DNA of 64,000 bases from UBA5794 sp963714375 (lineage in GTDB: Bacteria > Actinomycetota > Acidimicrobiia > Spongiisociales > UBA5794). Made by a program: the position numbers and the translations under genes. The notes under the pieces are model-generated. The model had not been told where the DNA came from. It made no database searches and saw only the letters and a program-made list of their open reading frames with translations. Of the stretch, positions 53,254-62,365 are shown piece after piece. Location of the stretch: contig CAVQOG010000006.1 of assembly GCA_963714375.1 (NCBI GenBank), forward strand, positions 186,001-250,000, written 5' to 3'. Positions within the stretch are counted from its first letter, which is position 1, and each line of letters starts with the position of its first letter.

Positions 53254-53272
53254 CCTGCACCTACGGTACAGG
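53254..53272. terminator. Possible bidirectional hairpin between gltA and its convergent neighbour
   Basis: CCTG-C-ACC-TAC-GGT-A-CAGG can form a 7-bp stem with one mismatch and a 3-nt loop in the convergent gap. It overlaps the stop codon of the minus-strand gene. No T-tract follows, so this is a weak call. Confidence 0.3.
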
Positions 53273-53710
53273 CACTTCCTCTTCATACCTGCCGAGGATT
53301 TCACCGGTAAGCCCATCGACGGTGATGAGGGCTTGGTGATCGGGTGCTGGTCCTGCGGCGAAAACGAGGACTTGCCATACGGGCTTTGCGAGCCAACCAC
53401 GAAACCCGAGCGTGCCTGACCCGTGACCGACCTCGAACGATGCATCTTCGGAAGCTATGGCGATCGCCTGCATGTCCGTGACCTTCAGTTTCCATCCCCC
53501 AGCAATCTGAAAGCTGGCAAGTAGAACAATCGGCAAAACAGCCGTGAGCCACATGGCATCAACACCCGATACGAGAACAATCCCGGCTGCCAACAGGGCG
53601 ACAATGAGATAGACCATTCCGGCATGACGCCGGGTTGCCGTGTCAAGAACGCGGAAGGGCCCAACCGGTTCCCCGGTCGGGCCTCCTCCGTTCAACACTT
53701 CTTCTGCCAT
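53261..53710 (-). CDS. Membrane protein of unknown function, PepSY-like tail
   Basis: 149 residues. Two adjacent membrane helices (about 31-70) are followed by a soluble domain ending DHQALITVDGLTGEILGRYEEE, which looks like the strand-turn of PepSY-type modules. I do not recognise the full protein. It starts 6 bp after the MMPL exporter stop, so the two are probably co-transcribed and it may be an accessory to the exporter. Confidence 0.7.
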   Translation of the reverse strand: MAEEVLNGGGPTGEPVGPFRVLDTATRRHAGMVYLIVALLAAGIVLVSGVDAMWLTAVLPIVLLASFQIAGGWKLKVTDMQAIAIASEDASFEVGHGSGTLGFRGWLAKPVWQVLVFAAGPAPDHQALITVDGLTGEILGRYEEEVPVP

Positions 53711-53716
53711 GGTTCC

Positions 53717-56428
53717 CTACGCGGTCTTCGAATCGCCTAGACCGTTGTCGTCGATCGTGGCGATCGATACCGGGGCGTCGCCTCGAGACATGTGCCAGCG
53801 CGACCACAGCACCAACATCGAAGGCAGCACCATCACTGCGGCGACGAGGGCGAGCAGAATCGTATAGGCGGTCACGAATCCGAACTGTCGGAACGGAATC
53901 GTCGTTGATGTGATCAGAATTCCAAATCCGAGAATGGTTGTCACCGCTGAGCCCGCCAAGGCACCGCCCGTATGGACAAGCGTGTGCTCGATCGCGTCGT
54001 CGATGTCGTCAAACTCGTGACGCTCTTCGAGGTATCGATGGGTCACGTGGATCATGTATGGAATACCGATACCAATCGCAAGCGCAGAGATGGTGGCCGT
54101 GACAGGTCCAAACGGAATACCAAATGCCGCCATCAGCCCGAATGCCCACACAACAACGATTGCAACGGGAATCGTCGTGATAACACCAAGCATTGGGCGG
54201 CGAGATTCGAACCAGAAGTTCGCGACCAGCAACAGCAGTGCTGCGCCAAGCGTCAAGAGCAGCGACGACACCTGAGAGGCGCTCAGCGTGTCCACAACGA
54301 GTCCATTGATGATGAACGTCGATGTCGCAACGGCAGTATCACCGGCGGCTGACATCGGTGCAAATGCACCGTTGAGATCATCGGCAAGTTCGCCAGCACG
54401 GCTCTCCCCGGCAAGGGTTTGGAAGTTGAACACCGTCGATCGATAGTCGGGTGCCAACACGGACGCCATCGAAATGGGGTCTTTGGCGTATGCCGCGTCA
54501 TAGAACGATGTCAGATCAGCATCATCGGGAGCCATCTGATTCTGGCCCATGCCAGCACTGATCGCAGCGTTCAGGAGGTCCGGATCAAAGGATGGTCCCG
54601 AGGGATTCAACCACTGGAAGAGGTAGAACATCACGGAGGTCCCTGCGGGCAGCTCCACACCAGGAGCAACTTCAAATGTCTGTACATCCTCACCGAGTGC
54701 CGCCGCATTCTGATAGGACGCAAGCATCGCGTTCCACGAACTGCCCTTGGTCAACTCACCCTTCACGAGAACCGAGGTCGTCTCCGGGAACTCGAATTGG
54801 TCGGTAACCGTGACCGCGGTGTCGCGCAGGGGCGAGGTTGTCGGCACGAAGTCGAGGAACGAGAACTCCGTTGAAAGCTTCGTCATTCCGAACGTGCCAA
54901 GGCCTGCAAGCAGCAGCGAGACAATCAATGTACCGACGGCGAACCTTCGAGGAAGCACCGACAGCTTTCCAATGGCGCTTGGCAGCACCCGGGAGTCCCC
55001 GCCTTCGAGACCGTCGGTGGCAAACGTGCCAGCCCGCTCAGCCTTGCGGTCGAGGAGTTCCCTGACCGCCGGAACAAAGGTGAGCATAAGGAGGAACGAT
55101 GCCGCGATACCGACCGCTGCCAGCTCACCGAATTCGGCGAGGGCAGGGATCGAGCTTGTGACATTTGTGAGGAAGCCGACGGCTGTTGTCACCGTCGCCA
55201 GTACGAGTGCCACGCCAACCGTTCTGATTGCGGTCGAGATGGCGGCATCAACCGATCTTCCTGCAACCAATTCCTGTCTGTACCGCGTTGTCATGTGGAT
55301 CGAGTAATCGACGCCGAGTCCGATGAGAAGAATCGGAAGAATCTGGACCATCTGTGACTGACCACCGAACCGCAGGTACCCGTAGCCCATCATCCACTGG
55401 ATCGCGAGACCGATCGTCAGGAACGTGACGAGGGTGTCAGCGGTCGTCCGTCGCAGCCGCTTGGACGTGAGCGCCCACATGAGGAACGCGACCGTGTACA
55501 GCGCCAGAGCGCTGAGGGCGATCGGCATCAGTCCGGCATCGGCCCACGACCGGGGGAAGACGTCTGGGAAAATCATGGCCAGACCCGGAACAACGGCGAT
55601 TCCAGCACCAATCATCATCAGAACGACACCGACGACGAACGTCGCCTGCTCGCGGCGCCCCGACGGTGTCACGACGAAGATAAAGGCAAGCACCAACAGA
55701 ATGATCAGCGCTGCCGCGATCAGCAGACGGCTGATCTCGGTCTGGAAATCTCCTGTGTCGGAAAAGATCAGATCGACATTGAACGGTGCCTGCGTAATGG
55801 ACTCGGGTGACGGAGCTGCGGCTATGGCGTCGGCAGTGGCAAGGGCGCGATCAGCGAGTTCGTCAAAGTCGTCAGACGACTCGTAGGTGATGACATCTAG
55901 GCCAAGCTCAGCGGTGGCAGTCTCAAGGTCTGCATCCGTGCTCAAGAGTGCCGTGATTTGCGCACGGAACGCGTCGGGGATCTGTTGAAGCCCTGCGAGG
56001 TAGTAGGCCTTGACCTCGGCGTCGGACGTCGGCATCGGTGCACCAGCCTGAATCGCCTGAAGGACGGGCATGAGGTAGCTCAGTACCGCCGGATTCTCTG
56101 GTTGGTCAACGAGGTATTGAGAAATGTCGGAACTTCGAACGCTCTGGTCGAGGGCAATGGCTGCCTCGAGCCCATCGAGGGTGATGACGTCGCCGGTGGC
56201 GCTCGACACGACCACTTGCATACTCGATACGACGCCGAAAGTTGCTGAGATCTCCGATGCTGCGGTGAGCTCGGGAGCGTCAGGGGCGAAGGACTCATTC
56301 TGATCCTCGGCTGGGACAAATTTCGATGCCATGGCGCCCAGAATCATCGACAGTACGATGACAACGGCAATAACAATCCATGGTGCGCGGCGTACGGCGG
56401 TCGCAAGCGCCTTCACAAGCGTTCTCAA
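53717..56428 (-). CDS. RND-superfamily (MMPL/HAE3-type) exporter
   Basis: 903 residues with about 12 membrane segments in two halves. Each half has one helix, a large external domain, then five helices: first half from RAPWIVIAVVIVLSMILG, with GLGVDYSIHMTTRYRQEL; second half with IGIGIPYMIHVTHRYLEERHEFDDIDDAIEHTLVHTGGA. This internal duplication and GxxxDY/HxTxRY motifs are typical of MMPL and hopanoid/lipid exporters. Substrate unknown; lipids are the usual cargo in actinobacteria. Confidence 0.9.
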   Translation of the reverse strand: MRTLVKALATAVRRAPWIVIAVVIVLSMILGAMASKFVPAEDQNESFAPDAPELTAASEISATFGVVSSMQVVVSSATGDVITLDGLEAAIALDQSVRSSDISQYLVDQPENPAVLSYLMPVLQAIQAGAPMPTSDAEVKAYYLAGLQQIPDAFRAQITALLSTDADLETATAELGLDVITYESSDDFDELADRALATADAIAAAPSPESITQAPFNVDLIFSDTGDFQTEISRLLIAAALIILLVLAFIFVVTPSGRREQATFVVGVVLMMIGAGIAVVPGLAMIFPDVFPRSWADAGLMPIALSALALYTVAFLMWALTSKRLRRTTADTLVTFLTIGLAIQWMMGYGYLRFGGQSQMVQILPILLIGLGVDYSIHMTTRYRQELVAGRSVDAAISTAIRTVGVALVLATVTTAVGFLTNVTSSIPALAEFGELAAVGIAASFLLMLTFVPAVRELLDRKAERAGTFATDGLEGGDSRVLPSAIGKLSVLPRRFAVGTLIVSLLLAGLGTFGMTKLSTEFSFLDFVPTTSPLRDTAVTVTDQFEFPETTSVLVKGELTKGSSWNAMLASYQNAAALGEDVQTFEVAPGVELPAGTSVMFYLFQWLNPSGPSFDPDLLNAAISAGMGQNQMAPDDADLTSFYDAAYAKDPISMASVLAPDYRSTVFNFQTLAGESRAGELADDLNGAFAPMSAAGDTAVATSTFIINGLVVDTLSASQVSSLLLTLGAALLLLVANFWFESRRPMLGVITTIPVAIVVVWAFGLMAAFGIPFGPVTATISALAIGIGIPYMIHVTHRYLEERHEFDDIDDAIEHTLVHTGGALAGSAVTTILGFGILITSTTIPFRQFGFVTAYTILLALVAAVMVLPSMLVLWSRWHMSRGDAPVSIATIDDNGLGDSKTA

Positions 56429-56505
56429 GGGGTTCCTCCAAAGGATGGGACTGAAGCGGCAGTCGCTCGAAACGAGAGACTAATGACAGCCCCGTTTCCA
56501 ATTGC

Positions 56506-58452
56506 CTAGCGCGGAGGCCTGGCAAGCTCGACAAGTCGCGTAATCACGGCATCGACCGCCACCCCGCGCTCTTCGTGTTCGTCACCGCGGAGGCGAAGAC
56601 CCGCAGTGCCAGCCTCGACATCATTGTCCCCCACAACGATGACAGCTGGATGCTTCTGCGTAATCGCCTTTCGAATCTTGTCACCGACCGTGTCGTCTGC
56701 GATATCGACCTCAGCACGTATCCCCGCTTCCTTGAGCTGCTGCACCACGGATGCTGCGTAGTCGTTGTGGCGGTCGGCAACGGGGACAATGGTTGCCTGT
56801 ACGGGTGAGAGCCACATCGGAAACGCTCCGGCGTAGTGTTCGACAAGTACACCAACGAACCGTTCGACCGATCCGAGCAGCGCTCGGTGGATCATGACGG
56901 GCCGTTCCCGCGTGTTGTCAGCGGTCGCGTACTCGAGCTCAAAGTTCTCTGGCTGGGCAAAGTCAACCTGGATCGTGGAGAGCTGCCAGCGGCGACCGAT
57001 GGCATCCTTTACATGGATGTCGATCTTTGGCCCATAGAAGGCTCCCTCACCGGCCGCGAGCTGAAAGTCGAGCCCCGCCTTGTCGAGCGATGCTGCGAGG
57101 TATTCCTCTGCACGTTGCCACGCATCGACGTTGCCGACAAACTTTTCAGGTCGCGTCGACAGGTCAGCCTCGAACTCCTCAAACCCGAAGTCGCGCAGCA
57201 CCATGAGGACGAATCCGAGGAGGGTGTTCAGTTCGTCTGCGAGCATGTCCTCCGTTGTGAAAATGTGGCTGTCGTCCTGGGTGAATCCGCGGGCCCGCAA
57301 CAGACCGTGGATCACACCGGATCGCTCGTAGCGATACACGGTGCCGAGCTCAAAGAGGCGCATTGGAAGCTCGCGATAGGACCGAGTTGAAGACTTGTAG
57401 ACCAGGATGTGAAACGGGCAATTCATCGGCTTGACGACGTATGCCTGCCCATCCTTGTCGTCTGATCCGTCGAGTTCCATCTGCGGATACATGTTCTCGG
57501 CATAGAAGTCAGCATGCCCAGACGTCTGCCACAGTTCGGCCTTTGCAACGTGGGGGGAAACCACATAGTCATAGCCGCCGTTGCGGTGCGTGCGGCGGGA
57601 ATAGTCCTCGATCACCGTCTTGAGGATGCCTCCTTTTGGATGCCAGATGGCAAGCCCCGATCCCAGTTCGGATGGAAACGAAAACAGGTCCAGTTCCGCT
57701 CCGAGTTTGCGATGGTCGCGCTTGCCCGCTTCCTCAAGCCTCACGAGATACTCGTCAAGAGCCTTCGTCGACTCCCACGCTGTTCCATAGATGCGCTGAA
57801 GCTGCGGGTTGCTCTCATCGCCGCGCCAGTATGCGCCGGCCGATCGGAGCACCTTGAAGGCCTTCAACCGCCCCGTTGAAGGGAGGTGCGGCCCACGACA
57901 CAGATCGAGGAACGCATCGTTGCGATACGTCGAAACCGTGGTGTCGTCGACGCCCTCATCTGCATCCACTCCTTGGATGATCTCGACCTTGAATGGGTGG
58001 TCGGCGAATTCCGTGACCGCTTCCGAAATCTCGAGCTCGCCTCGCTCGAACGGCTGATCAGCAGCAACAATCTCGACCATCTTTTCCTCGATCTGTTCGA
58101 GGTCGTCTGGCGTAAATGGTCGGCCGACGCTGAAGTCGTAGTAGAAGCCGTCCTCGATAGCGGGCCCAATGGCAAAGGTTGAGCCAGGGAACAGTTCAAG
58201 AACCGCCTGAGCCATGATGTGAGCGGCAGAATGGCGCATGACATGGCGACCAGCCTCGGTGCTGTCGGTCACGATGGACACCGCAGCATCGTTTTCAATT
58301 GGTCGGTGCAGGTCATACATGGCGGAATCGACGGTGACCGCAACCGCAGCCTGTGCGAGACGTGGACCGATATCGGAAGCGACATCGAACCCTGTCACAC
58401 CATCGTCGTACTTGCGCTCAGAGCCGTCTGGGAGTGTAATGAGGACCGTCAC
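56506..58452 (-). CDS. thrS: Threonyl-tRNA synthetase
   Basis: 648 residues from GTG 58452, preferred because AAGG lies 7-8 nt upstream and because ATG 58506/58503 would leave almost no room for the divergent promoters. Domains: TGS (VLITLPDGSERKYDDG), editing domain with HSAAHIMAQAVLELFPG, class II core (MNCPFHILVYKSSTRSYRELPMRLFELGTVYRYERSGVIHGLLR), zinc/threonine site, motif 3 (RPVMIHRALLGSVERFVGVL), and C-terminal anticodon domain. ThrS is also at this end of the PIM/pdx block in mycobacteria. Confidence 0.97.
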   Translation of the reverse strand: MTVLITLPDGSERKYDDGVTGFDVASDIGPRLAQAAVAVTVDSAMYDLHRPIENDAAVSIVTDSTEAGRHVMRHSAAHIMAQAVLELFPGSTFAIGPAIEDGFYYDFSVGRPFTPDDLEQIEEKMVEIVAADQPFERGELEISEAVTEFADHPFKVEIIQGVDADEGVDDTTVSTYRNDAFLDLCRGPHLPSTGRLKAFKVLRSAGAYWRGDESNPQLQRIYGTAWESTKALDEYLVRLEEAGKRDHRKLGAELDLFSFPSELGSGLAIWHPKGGILKTVIEDYSRRTHRNGGYDYVVSPHVAKAELWQTSGHADFYAENMYPQMELDGSDDKDGQAYVVKPMNCPFHILVYKSSTRSYRELPMRLFELGTVYRYERSGVIHGLLRARGFTQDDSHIFTTEDMLADELNTLLGFVLMVLRDFGFEEFEADLSTRPEKFVGNVDAWQRAEEYLAASLDKAGLDFQLAAGEGAFYGPKIDIHVKDAIGRRWQLSTIQVDFAQPENFELEYATADNTRERPVMIHRALLGSVERFVGVLVEHYAGAFPMWLSPVQATIVPVADRHNDYAASVVQQLKEAGIRAEVDIADDTVGDKIRKAITQKHPAVIVVGDNDVEAGTAGLRLRGDEHEERGVAVDAVITRLVELARPPR

Positions 58453-58554
58453 CGGATGTCCTTGTGATCGATGGACGCTTATCGGATAGGTAAGGGTACC
58501 CATCATGACGTTCGGTACGTATCGTGCAAGCTATCCCTTCCCCCGGAGCCACAA

Positions 58555-59415
58555 ATGGATGCGAAAGCACTCGCTGAGAAATTTGCAGCAGGTGAGGCTG
58601 TTCAACAGTTGACGTCACCGACCCCGTTGCAGGGCGCAAACCACGTGTTTCGCATTTGGCGGGAGCATGGCACCGTGATCTTCAAGGCGTACGGCACGGA
58701 TTCGCGACTGAGGCGTGAGACGCACGCCCTCGACGCCTTCTCGGACATTCCCGGGATGCCCGTTGTCATGGAACGCGGCGTCGATGAAGCGATTCATTGG
58801 GCCATGTTCAAGGATGCAGGCAAGTGGAACGTCCAGTCTCTCCCTGAGAACCCGGGGATCGCTGAGAAGGCGGGCGAACTCCTTGCTCAGCTCCACCGCG
58901 CAGAACCGACTGCGTTCTCGAATCTTGCACGGGGTATCGACCAGGAATGGATCGCCGTTGATCTTCGCTCAACCCTTCGCCGCCTTGAGAGATATCGCGG
59001 ACGTCTCGGAGTCTCCGCTGAACTCATGAGCGCCGCCCAAGCGGTGCCAGCACCCTATGCGGGGAATCCCGTTGTGTCGCACACCAACCCCGTTGCCAAA
59101 AAGTTCGTCGTCGACGATGCTGGCGCTGTGACTTTGATCACGTGGGAATGGGCAACACTTGCTCCACCCGAATGGGATCTGTCGCGAACGACGTGGTCCA
59201 TCGGCCTCCACACCGGGCCGCTTGCCGCCAGCGCTGTCATGGCAGGGTACGGTCGGACTTTTGAACCCTCTCAACTGGATCGCTGGATCGTCTACCACGC
59301 AGCACAGTCGCTCGTGCACCTCGCCGAGCGCCAACTATCGGCAAAACCAGCCGATGTTCCCGCGAACCTGGTCCCGGAATTCAATCGGGCCGTGCTCGGG
59401 GCAATCGGAGAGTAA
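58555..59415 (+). CDS. Phosphotransferase-fold protein lacking catalytic residues (predicted pseudokinase)
   Basis: 286 residues from ATG 58555 (GGAG 7 nt upstream). The fold is of the aminoglycoside phosphotransferase family: NHVFRIWREHGTVIFKAY with the N-lobe Lys (K44), AGELLAQLHRAEP, and WEWATLAPPEWDLS. However, the catalytic HGDxxxxN motif reads HTNPVAKK (H176, N178 for Asp, K183 for Asn), and the metal-binding IDWE reads ITWE (T196 for Asp). It should not catalyse phosphotransfer. It may bind a ligand or partner. Divergent from thrS. Confidence 0.8.
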   Translation: MDAKALAEKFAAGEAVQQLTSPTPLQGANHVFRIWREHGTVIFKAYGTDSRLRRETHALDAFSDIPGMPVVMERGVDEAIHWAMFKDAGKWNVQSLPENPGIAEKAGELLAQLHRAEPTAFSNLARGIDQEWIAVDLRSTLRRLERYRGRLGVSAELMSAAQAVPAPYAGNPVVSHTNPVAKKFVVDDAGAVTLITWEWATLAPPEWDLSRTTWSIGLHTGPLAASAVMAGYGRTFEPSQLDRWIVYHAAQSLVHLAERQLSAKPADVPANLVPEFNRAVLGAIGE

Positions 59416-59474
59416 ATACCGGAGATTTTCGCGCTCTTCCTCTACATTGGCGTATCCGATGGAGGGAGAGCGAA

Positions 59475-59678
59475 ATGTTGGAGATCGCCCTAGCCGCCGT
59501 GTTCGTCACCATGGCGATCATCACGGTCGGTGGTCGAACGGTTCTGACGACTGGGATATCGCACGATTTTCCCGTTGCGGCAATCGGCGACGGCAGCGAC
59601 CTGCCTTGTCCGTGGTGCCATGCCCAGACATCTGACGGCGACATCCACTGCCCATCCTGTGGCCATCGATTCGGCTAG
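59475..59678 (+). CDS. 67-residue membrane-anchored zinc-ribbon miniprotein
   Basis: Starts with ATG 59475 behind GGGAGAG. An N-terminal hydrophobic helix (about 3-20) is followed by a zinc-ribbon CPWCHAQTSDGDIHCPSCGH (two CxxC knuckles 11 residues apart). Good start signal and a structured motif make it likely real. Function unknown. Confidence 0.7.
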   Translation: MLEIALAAVFVTMAIITVGGRTVLTTGISHDFPVAAIGDGSDLPCPWCHAQTSDGDIHCPSCGHRFG

Positions 59679-59706
59679 TTGTCGTCAGTCTGCGAGCGAT
59701 TGACCC

Positions 59707-60555
59707 TTAGCGGGTGGCCAGAGCGAACTCACGGTTCCGTGATCTGACAACGAGACCAATGCCTTTGTACATGCCAACGGCGGCGTTGTTCGCCTCGTCC
59801 ACCCAGAGGAACCCTGTGGTACATCCGCGCGCTTCAGCAAGGTAGTCATACCCTGCAAGGGTCAGGCGCCTTCCGATTCGCTTCCCACGATGTCGAGGAT
59901 CAACGCCGACGCGATAGATCTCGCCCTCGCCAGCGGGATGGACCTTGGTCCAGCAGAAGCCTGCGACTTCTCCATCATCGTCATGGAGCAGCACACCGCT
60001 CGGATCGAACCAGTCCTGCCGCATCAGATCGTTGAGCTCCTTCCGATCGAGTGCGGCAGCCTCAGGGTGGTCACCAAACGCCGCGTGATTGATGTCAATC
60101 AGAGTGTCAATGTCGCTGTCCGCAAAGGACCGAACTTCGATCAAATCACGTTGCGTACGGTGAGGGGAAGTCAGTAGCGGCATCGACATATCCGCAAGGG
60201 AGCGAACCACTCCCATCCCGCGTCGCTCGAGTGCGGAGTCGAGACTCAGGCGGCGACTCCATCCCGTGTAGGGAACGCTGGCGGGGATCAGTGCAATGGT
60301 CTCGGCTACGACCCGATCCTCGAATTCAGGGAATCGCATCGAGCGTGGGACGACGGTTTCGAAAGCCGCACGTTGCCCGCCCTCGGAGGTTTCGTAGCGC
60401 TTCACAACGCCAAGTGCGACTATCTCGTCGTCCTCCATAATGACAGTCACGCTGCGCGTATCACTGAGCAAGGCTTCCTTGGCCTCGCTCAACGGTGGGA
60501 CACCGTCGATGGCTTGCTGTTGTTCAAGAAACGTACGAAACGACTGAGACATCAT
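59707..60555 (-). CDS. Tandem-GNAT acetyltransferase, mycothiol synthase (MshD)-like
   Basis: 282 residues from ATG 60555; ATG 60588 is an alternative. The N-terminal half is a degenerate GNAT. The C-terminal half has the acetyl-CoA loop YRVGVDPRHRGKRIGRRLTLAGYDYL and LWVDEANNAAVGMYKGIGL, the pattern of MshD. MshD acetylates Cys-GlcN-Ins, the last step to mycothiol. The first half starting DGVPPLSEAKEALL also fits MshD. Other tandem-GNAT proteins cannot be excluded. Confidence 0.65.
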   Translation of the reverse strand: MMSQSFRTFLEQQQAIDGVPPLSEAKEALLSDTRSVTVIMEDDEIVALGVVKRYETSEGGQRAAFETVVPRSMRFPEFEDRVVAETIALIPASVPYTGWSRRLSLDSALERRGMGVVRSLADMSMPLLTSPHRTQRDLIEVRSFADSDIDTLIDINHAAFGDHPEAAALDRKELNDLMRQDWFDPSGVLLHDDDGEVAGFCWTKVHPAGEGEIYRVGVDPRHRGKRIGRRLTLAGYDYLAEARGCTTGFLWVDEANNAAVGMYKGIGLVVRSRNREFALATR

Positions 60556-60616
60556 CCCGTAACGATAGGGGCCACAGTCCGACGCCATGGTCTCCCCTGC
60601 CGATATGCTGGCCCAT

Positions 60617-61591
60617 GTGAGCCAGGTAGGACTTGTATTGGGCGGTGGCGGGATCACCGGCGCGGCGTTTCACTTCGGCACCCTTCTTTCGATCCAGATG
60701 GCGACCGGCTGGAACCCGAACGAAGCCGAAGTCGTGATCGGAACGTCCGCGGGATCGTTCGTCGCTGCAATGGTCCGTGGAGAGCAGCTCACCATGGAGA
60801 CGCTCACCGGAACAGGGGAATCCAAGGCCGAGATCGAGGAATATCTCAGCACCTATCTCTACACACGCGGTGCCCCCCGCGGCGCCATCCGTTGGATCCG
60901 ACGTGGCTTGGTGCCAGCACTCAAACGGCCAAGCCTCCACGCCGCACTCGGAAGTCCTGGCATGTTTCGCACCGATGGTCTCCAGAACTGGGTACACGAC
61001 GCCGTAGGTCCTCTTGCCGATGGATGGCCCGAGCGACCGACGGCAATCGTGGCATACGCTGTGCGAGACCACGTGCGTGTCCCTTTCGGCACCGAAGCGG
61101 CACCAGAAGCCACCTTGAGCGAGGCCGTCGCAGCGTCATCAGCCGTGCCGTTCATCTACGAACCGGTGCGAATAGGCGACCGCTGGTATGCCGACGGCGG
61201 TATGGCATCTGGGACCTCGCTTGATCTCATTCTCGCTCACCCTTCACCTCTTGACCTGGTGATTGTGGTCGCGCCTTTTGCCGCCACGACGCCGCGTGAC
61301 GGTGGTCGCATGTACGAGGACATGTTCGATCGAGTCGGACGCAAGGCGCTCTCCGCCGAGCTGGCGCTCCTTGGTGACCATTGGCCCGACACCGAGGTTC
61401 TTGTTCTGCGACCAGACGAGCGTGTGCTCGCTCTGGCAAGGCCAAACCCGATGGCAGCTTCAGCCGCGGTTCCGACGTTCATGGCGACGCTGCGGTCGAT
61501 GCAAGGGCAGCTGGCACGTCGGTCTGTGTGGAGTGTGCTCAGTGAGCATCTCGGGACGGAGGCGATGGCGGACCTGCCGACAACGTCCTGA
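60617..61591 (+). CDS. Patatin-like phospholipase
   Basis: 324 residues from GTG 60617; ATG 60587 or 60605 are also open. The oxyanion loop VGLVLGGGGITGAAFHFG, nucleophile VIGTSAGSFVAAM and catalytic Asp in WYADGGMASGTSLDL form the complete Ser-Asp dyad. Probably a soluble lipid acyl hydrolase. Divergent to the GNAT gene; the two share a 61-bp gap. Confidence 0.88.
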   Translation: MSQVGLVLGGGGITGAAFHFGTLLSIQMATGWNPNEAEVVIGTSAGSFVAAMVRGEQLTMETLTGTGESKAEIEEYLSTYLYTRGAPRGAIRWIRRGLVPALKRPSLHAALGSPGMFRTDGLQNWVHDAVGPLADGWPERPTAIVAYAVRDHVRVPFGTEAAPEATLSEAVAASSAVPFIYEPVRIGDRWYADGGMASGTSLDLILAHPSPLDLVIVVAPFAATTPRDGGRMYEDMFDRVGRKALSAELALLGDHWPDTEVLVLRPDERVLALARPNPMAASAAVPTFMATLRSMQGQLARRSVWSVLSEHLGTEAMADLPTTS

Positions 61592-61632
61592 CCACGGTCA
61601 ATGCGTACCGATTCGGCTACGATTGCTCGCTT

Positions 61633-62352
61633 ATGACAAACGAAACCGACGTAGAAGCATCGTCCGGCGGATTCTCCGACCTGTGGGGAAGCAACGACCG
61701 CATCGAATTGATCGCGACAATCATCTTGGCAATCGCGACCGTCCTGACCGCGTGGTCAGGGTTTCAGTCCGTCAAGTGGAGTGGCGACCAGGCCAACAAC
61801 TACTCCCAGGCTGGTGCCTTCCGGACTGAGTCGACCCGACACGACACGTTGGGCGGACAATTGACCCAGATCGACGTCGCCATGTACATCGACTGGGTTG
61901 CCGCCGTATTCGACGAAGTGGACAGTGGCAAGATCGTGCTGACGGATTCCAGTACCTACGAACCGACACGAGGCACGGAGTCGGGTTTCCTTTACCTTCG
62001 ATTCCGGGATGAGTTCAAGCCTGCAGTCCAGGCGTGGTTGGCAACCGATCCGCTGAACAACATCGACGCTCCGCCATCCCCATTTGCGATGTCGGAATAC
62101 GTCGTTGCTGAACGTCTCGAGGCAGATCAGCTCCGCGTTGCTGCCGACAAGAGCGCGCTTGCGGCACGCGAATCGAACCAGAACGGCGACAACTACGTCC
62201 TCACGATGGTTCTCTTTGCATCCGTGATGTTCTTTGCCGGCGTGAGCTCAAAGATCTATAAACCCCGCAACCGCATGATCATCGTCGGTATCGGCATGAT
62301 CATGCTGGTCACAGGAATCGTGATCGACCTCAGCCTCCCAATCCTCGTCTAG
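61633..62352 (+). CDS. Membrane protein of unknown function (one N-terminal and two C-terminal helices)
   Basis: 239 residues from ATG 61633. A helix at about 24-44 (IELIATIILAIATVLTAWSGFQSVKWSGDQ), a helical soluble middle, and a C-terminal hairpin of two helices (VLTMVLFASVMFFAGVSS and MIIVGIGMIMLVTGIVIDL). The layout and the WSGFQSVKWSGDQA stretch recall DUF4337-type proteins, but I am not certain. It follows the patatin by 41 bp and may be in its operon. Confidence 0.7.
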   Translation: MTNETDVEASSGGFSDLWGSNDRIELIATIILAIATVLTAWSGFQSVKWSGDQANNYSQAGAFRTESTRHDTLGGQLTQIDVAMYIDWVAAVFDEVDSGKIVLTDSSTYEPTRGTESGFLYLRFRDEFKPAVQAWLATDPLNNIDAPPSPFAMSEYVVAERLEADQLRVAADKSALAARESNQNGDNYVLTMVLFASVMFFAGVSSKIYKPRNRMIIVGIGMIMLVTGIVIDLSLPILV

Positions 62353-62365
62353 TCCGGGCCATTGC

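Noticed and set aside
58453..58554. T-box riboswitch or attenuator for thrS
   Set aside because: The gap is too short for a T-box and lacks its conserved TGGNACCGCG-like element.
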